Positions 41,694-42,755 of a DNA stretch of 42,755 nucleotides are shown in pieces (position 1 is the stretch's first letter; every line of letters starts with the position of its first letter). The translations under genes and the position numbers were made by a program. The stretch covers positions 1 through 42,755 of the forward strand of contig JANQKI010000153.1 in NCBI GenBank assembly GCA_028281165.1, read 5' to 3'. A model generated the notes under the pieces. That model had not been told where the DNA came from. It ran no database searches and saw only the letters and a list, made by a program, of their open reading frames with translations. This DNA comes from Opitutaceae bacterium (GTDB lineage: Bacteria; Verrucomicrobiota; Verrucomicrobiia; Opitutales; Opitutaceae).

Positions 41694-42755
41694 ATGCAAA
41701 CCCTCAAATTCGCAGTTCTACCCGGTGATGGCATCGGACCGGAAGTAATGGAAGTCGCGCTCGACGTGCTCAAGAAAACCGTCGAAAGCGAAGGGATCAG
41801 TCTCGACTACGAGACGGCTGACGTTGGCGGCATTGCCATCGACAATCACGGATCCGCTCTTCCCGAAAGTACGGTGGCGGTTTGCGAAACGGGGGATGCC
41901 ATCCTTTTTGGCTCGGTTGGAGGACCCAAGTGGGAAAGTCTTCCCCCAGCCGAACAGCCGGAGCGGGCTGCCTTGCTGCCTCTGCGCAAACGCTTCAAGC
42001 TGTTCGCTAACTTGCGTCCAGGATTGCTCTACAAGGAACTGACCGACGCCTCGCCACTCAAGACAGAGCGGATTCGCAATGGGATCGATCTCGTTTGCGT
42101 GCGCGAACTGACCGGCGGCATCTATTTCGGCCCCAAGGATTCCAAAGAATTGCCCGACGGCGATTTCGAAGCGAGCGACACCATGGTCTACAAGCGGAGC
42201 GAAATCGAACGCATTCTGGATGTGGCCATAGCTTCGGCCAAAGCAAGATCGGGAAAGATCTGCTCGGTCGATAAAGCCAATGTGCTCACCACCTCGGTGC
42301 TTTGGCGTAAAACCGCGACGGAATACATTGCCGCCAAAGCTCCTGAGATCGAGCTAAGCCACATGTACGTCGATAACGCCGCCATGCAAATGGCTCGCGA
42401 TCCCAACCAATTCGATGTGCTGGTAACCGAAAACATGTTCGGCGACATCCTTTCAGACGAAATGGGCATCGTCTGCGGCAGTCTCGGCATGCTCTCGTCC
42501 GCCAGTTTGGGGCTCGACAAAAACCAGCATGGCCATCCCTTCGGCCTCTACGAGCCCAGTGGCGGCACTGCTCCGGATATTGCCGGGCAAGGCATCGCCA
42601 ATCCCTGCGCCCAGATCCTCAGCGCCGCTCTCATGCTACGCTATAGCTTCGGACTGAACGAGCTGGCTGAGAAAATCGAAAAAGCCGTCAAGCAAGCCGT
42701 CATGGACGGAAATAGAACCGGAGACATAGCCTTCGGTAAAGAATCCATCGGCACC
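41694..42755 (+). CDS. leuB: 3-isopropylmalate dehydrogenase LeuB, 3' end cut off
   Basis: An open frame of 354 codons from ATG 41694 to the window edge with no stop. It encodes LeuB, the NAD-dependent oxidative decarboxylase of leucine synthesis. Motifs are VLPGDGIGPEVMEVAL, GSVGGPKWESL, ANLRPG, VRELTGGIYFG, the catalytic Lys in VDKANVL, YVDNAAMQMARDP, and the metal- and substrate-binding NMFGDILSDE with LYEPSGGTAPDIAG. Only a few C-terminal residues should be missing, since the family is about 355-365 long. No leucine leader peptide is visible upstream. Confidence 0.97.
   Translation, partial: MQTLKFAVLPGDGIGPEVMEVALDVLKKTVESEGISLDYETADVGGIAIDNHGSALPESTVAVCETGDAILFGSVGGPKWESLPPAEQPERAALLPLRKRFKLFANLRPGLLYKELTDASPLKTERIRNGIDLVCVRELTGGIYFGPKDSKELPDGDFEASDTMVYKRSEIERILDVAIASAKARSGKICSVDKANVLTTSVLWRKTATEYIAAKAPEIELSHMYVDNAAMQMARDPNQFDVLVTENMFGDILSDEMGIVCGSLGMLSSASLGLDKNQHGHPFGLYEPSGGTAPDIAGQGIANPCAQILSAALMLRYSFGLNELAEKIEKAVKQAVMDGNRTGDIAFGKESIGT

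Overview
The window looks like chromosomal housekeeping DNA from a Gram-negative bacterium, probably a verrucomicrobium of the Opitutae type (Pelagicoccus/Puniceicoccales-like). This placement is an inference. It rests on an LptD-type outer-membrane protein, menaquinone synthesis (MenA), adjacent RNase HIII and RNase HII genes, cysteine-free L31 and L36 ribosomal proteins, ECF sigma factors paired with unusual membrane partners, and weak Shine-Dalgarno use with several GTG/TTG starts. No rRNA, tRNA, CRISPR array, transposase or prophage was seen.

Layout. 1-3764: the end of mutS, then a minus-strand glgB-Nudix-HAD group. 3998-9243: a plus-strand run of lptD-like, an rsmB-like rRNA methyltransferase, scpA, two small unknown proteins and trxA, closed by a strong terminator. 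9300-12912: minus-strand menA, a DUF1015 gene, an rpmJ-rpmE operon with its terminator, and algH/yqgE. 13041-14347: plus-strand NIF3-like gene and aroQ. 14348-15220: an 870-base gene-free stretch carrying what I read as two related tandem small RNA genes on the minus strand, a probable third one, and a perfect 18-bp palindrome. 15221-26058: a small membrane protein, a D-2-hydroxyacid dehydrogenase, rnhC-rnhB, mutY, rpsU, a CBS-domain hybrid histidine kinase and dnaE; three phased DnaA-box-like sites lie in front of dnaE.

26117-30044: a comB-like gene broken by three frameshifts, an AsmA-like membrane-anchored protein, and a cassette of ECF sigma factor, membrane-anchored HEAT-repeat protein and secreted DUF4097 protein. 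30264-34222: an unknown secreted protein, an SDR-DoxX pair and two ankyrin-repeat genes. 34307-38405: a second ECF sigma factor with a polytopic membrane partner, a tightly overlapping methyltransferase-thioesterase-HAD operon, and an AraC/GyrI-type regulator. 38535-42755: a minus-strand group of MBL hydrolase, a RibD whose deaminase zinc site is gone, RdgB and Nudix, then the start of leuB, which runs off the end.

The items most worth a second look are the paired small RNAs, whose helices show compensatory base changes, the RibD without deaminase ligands, the multiply frameshifted comB, the DnaA-box cluster before dnaE, and the sigma/HEAT/DUF4097 cassette. Genome-wide repeats, homology searches and transcription could not be tested here.
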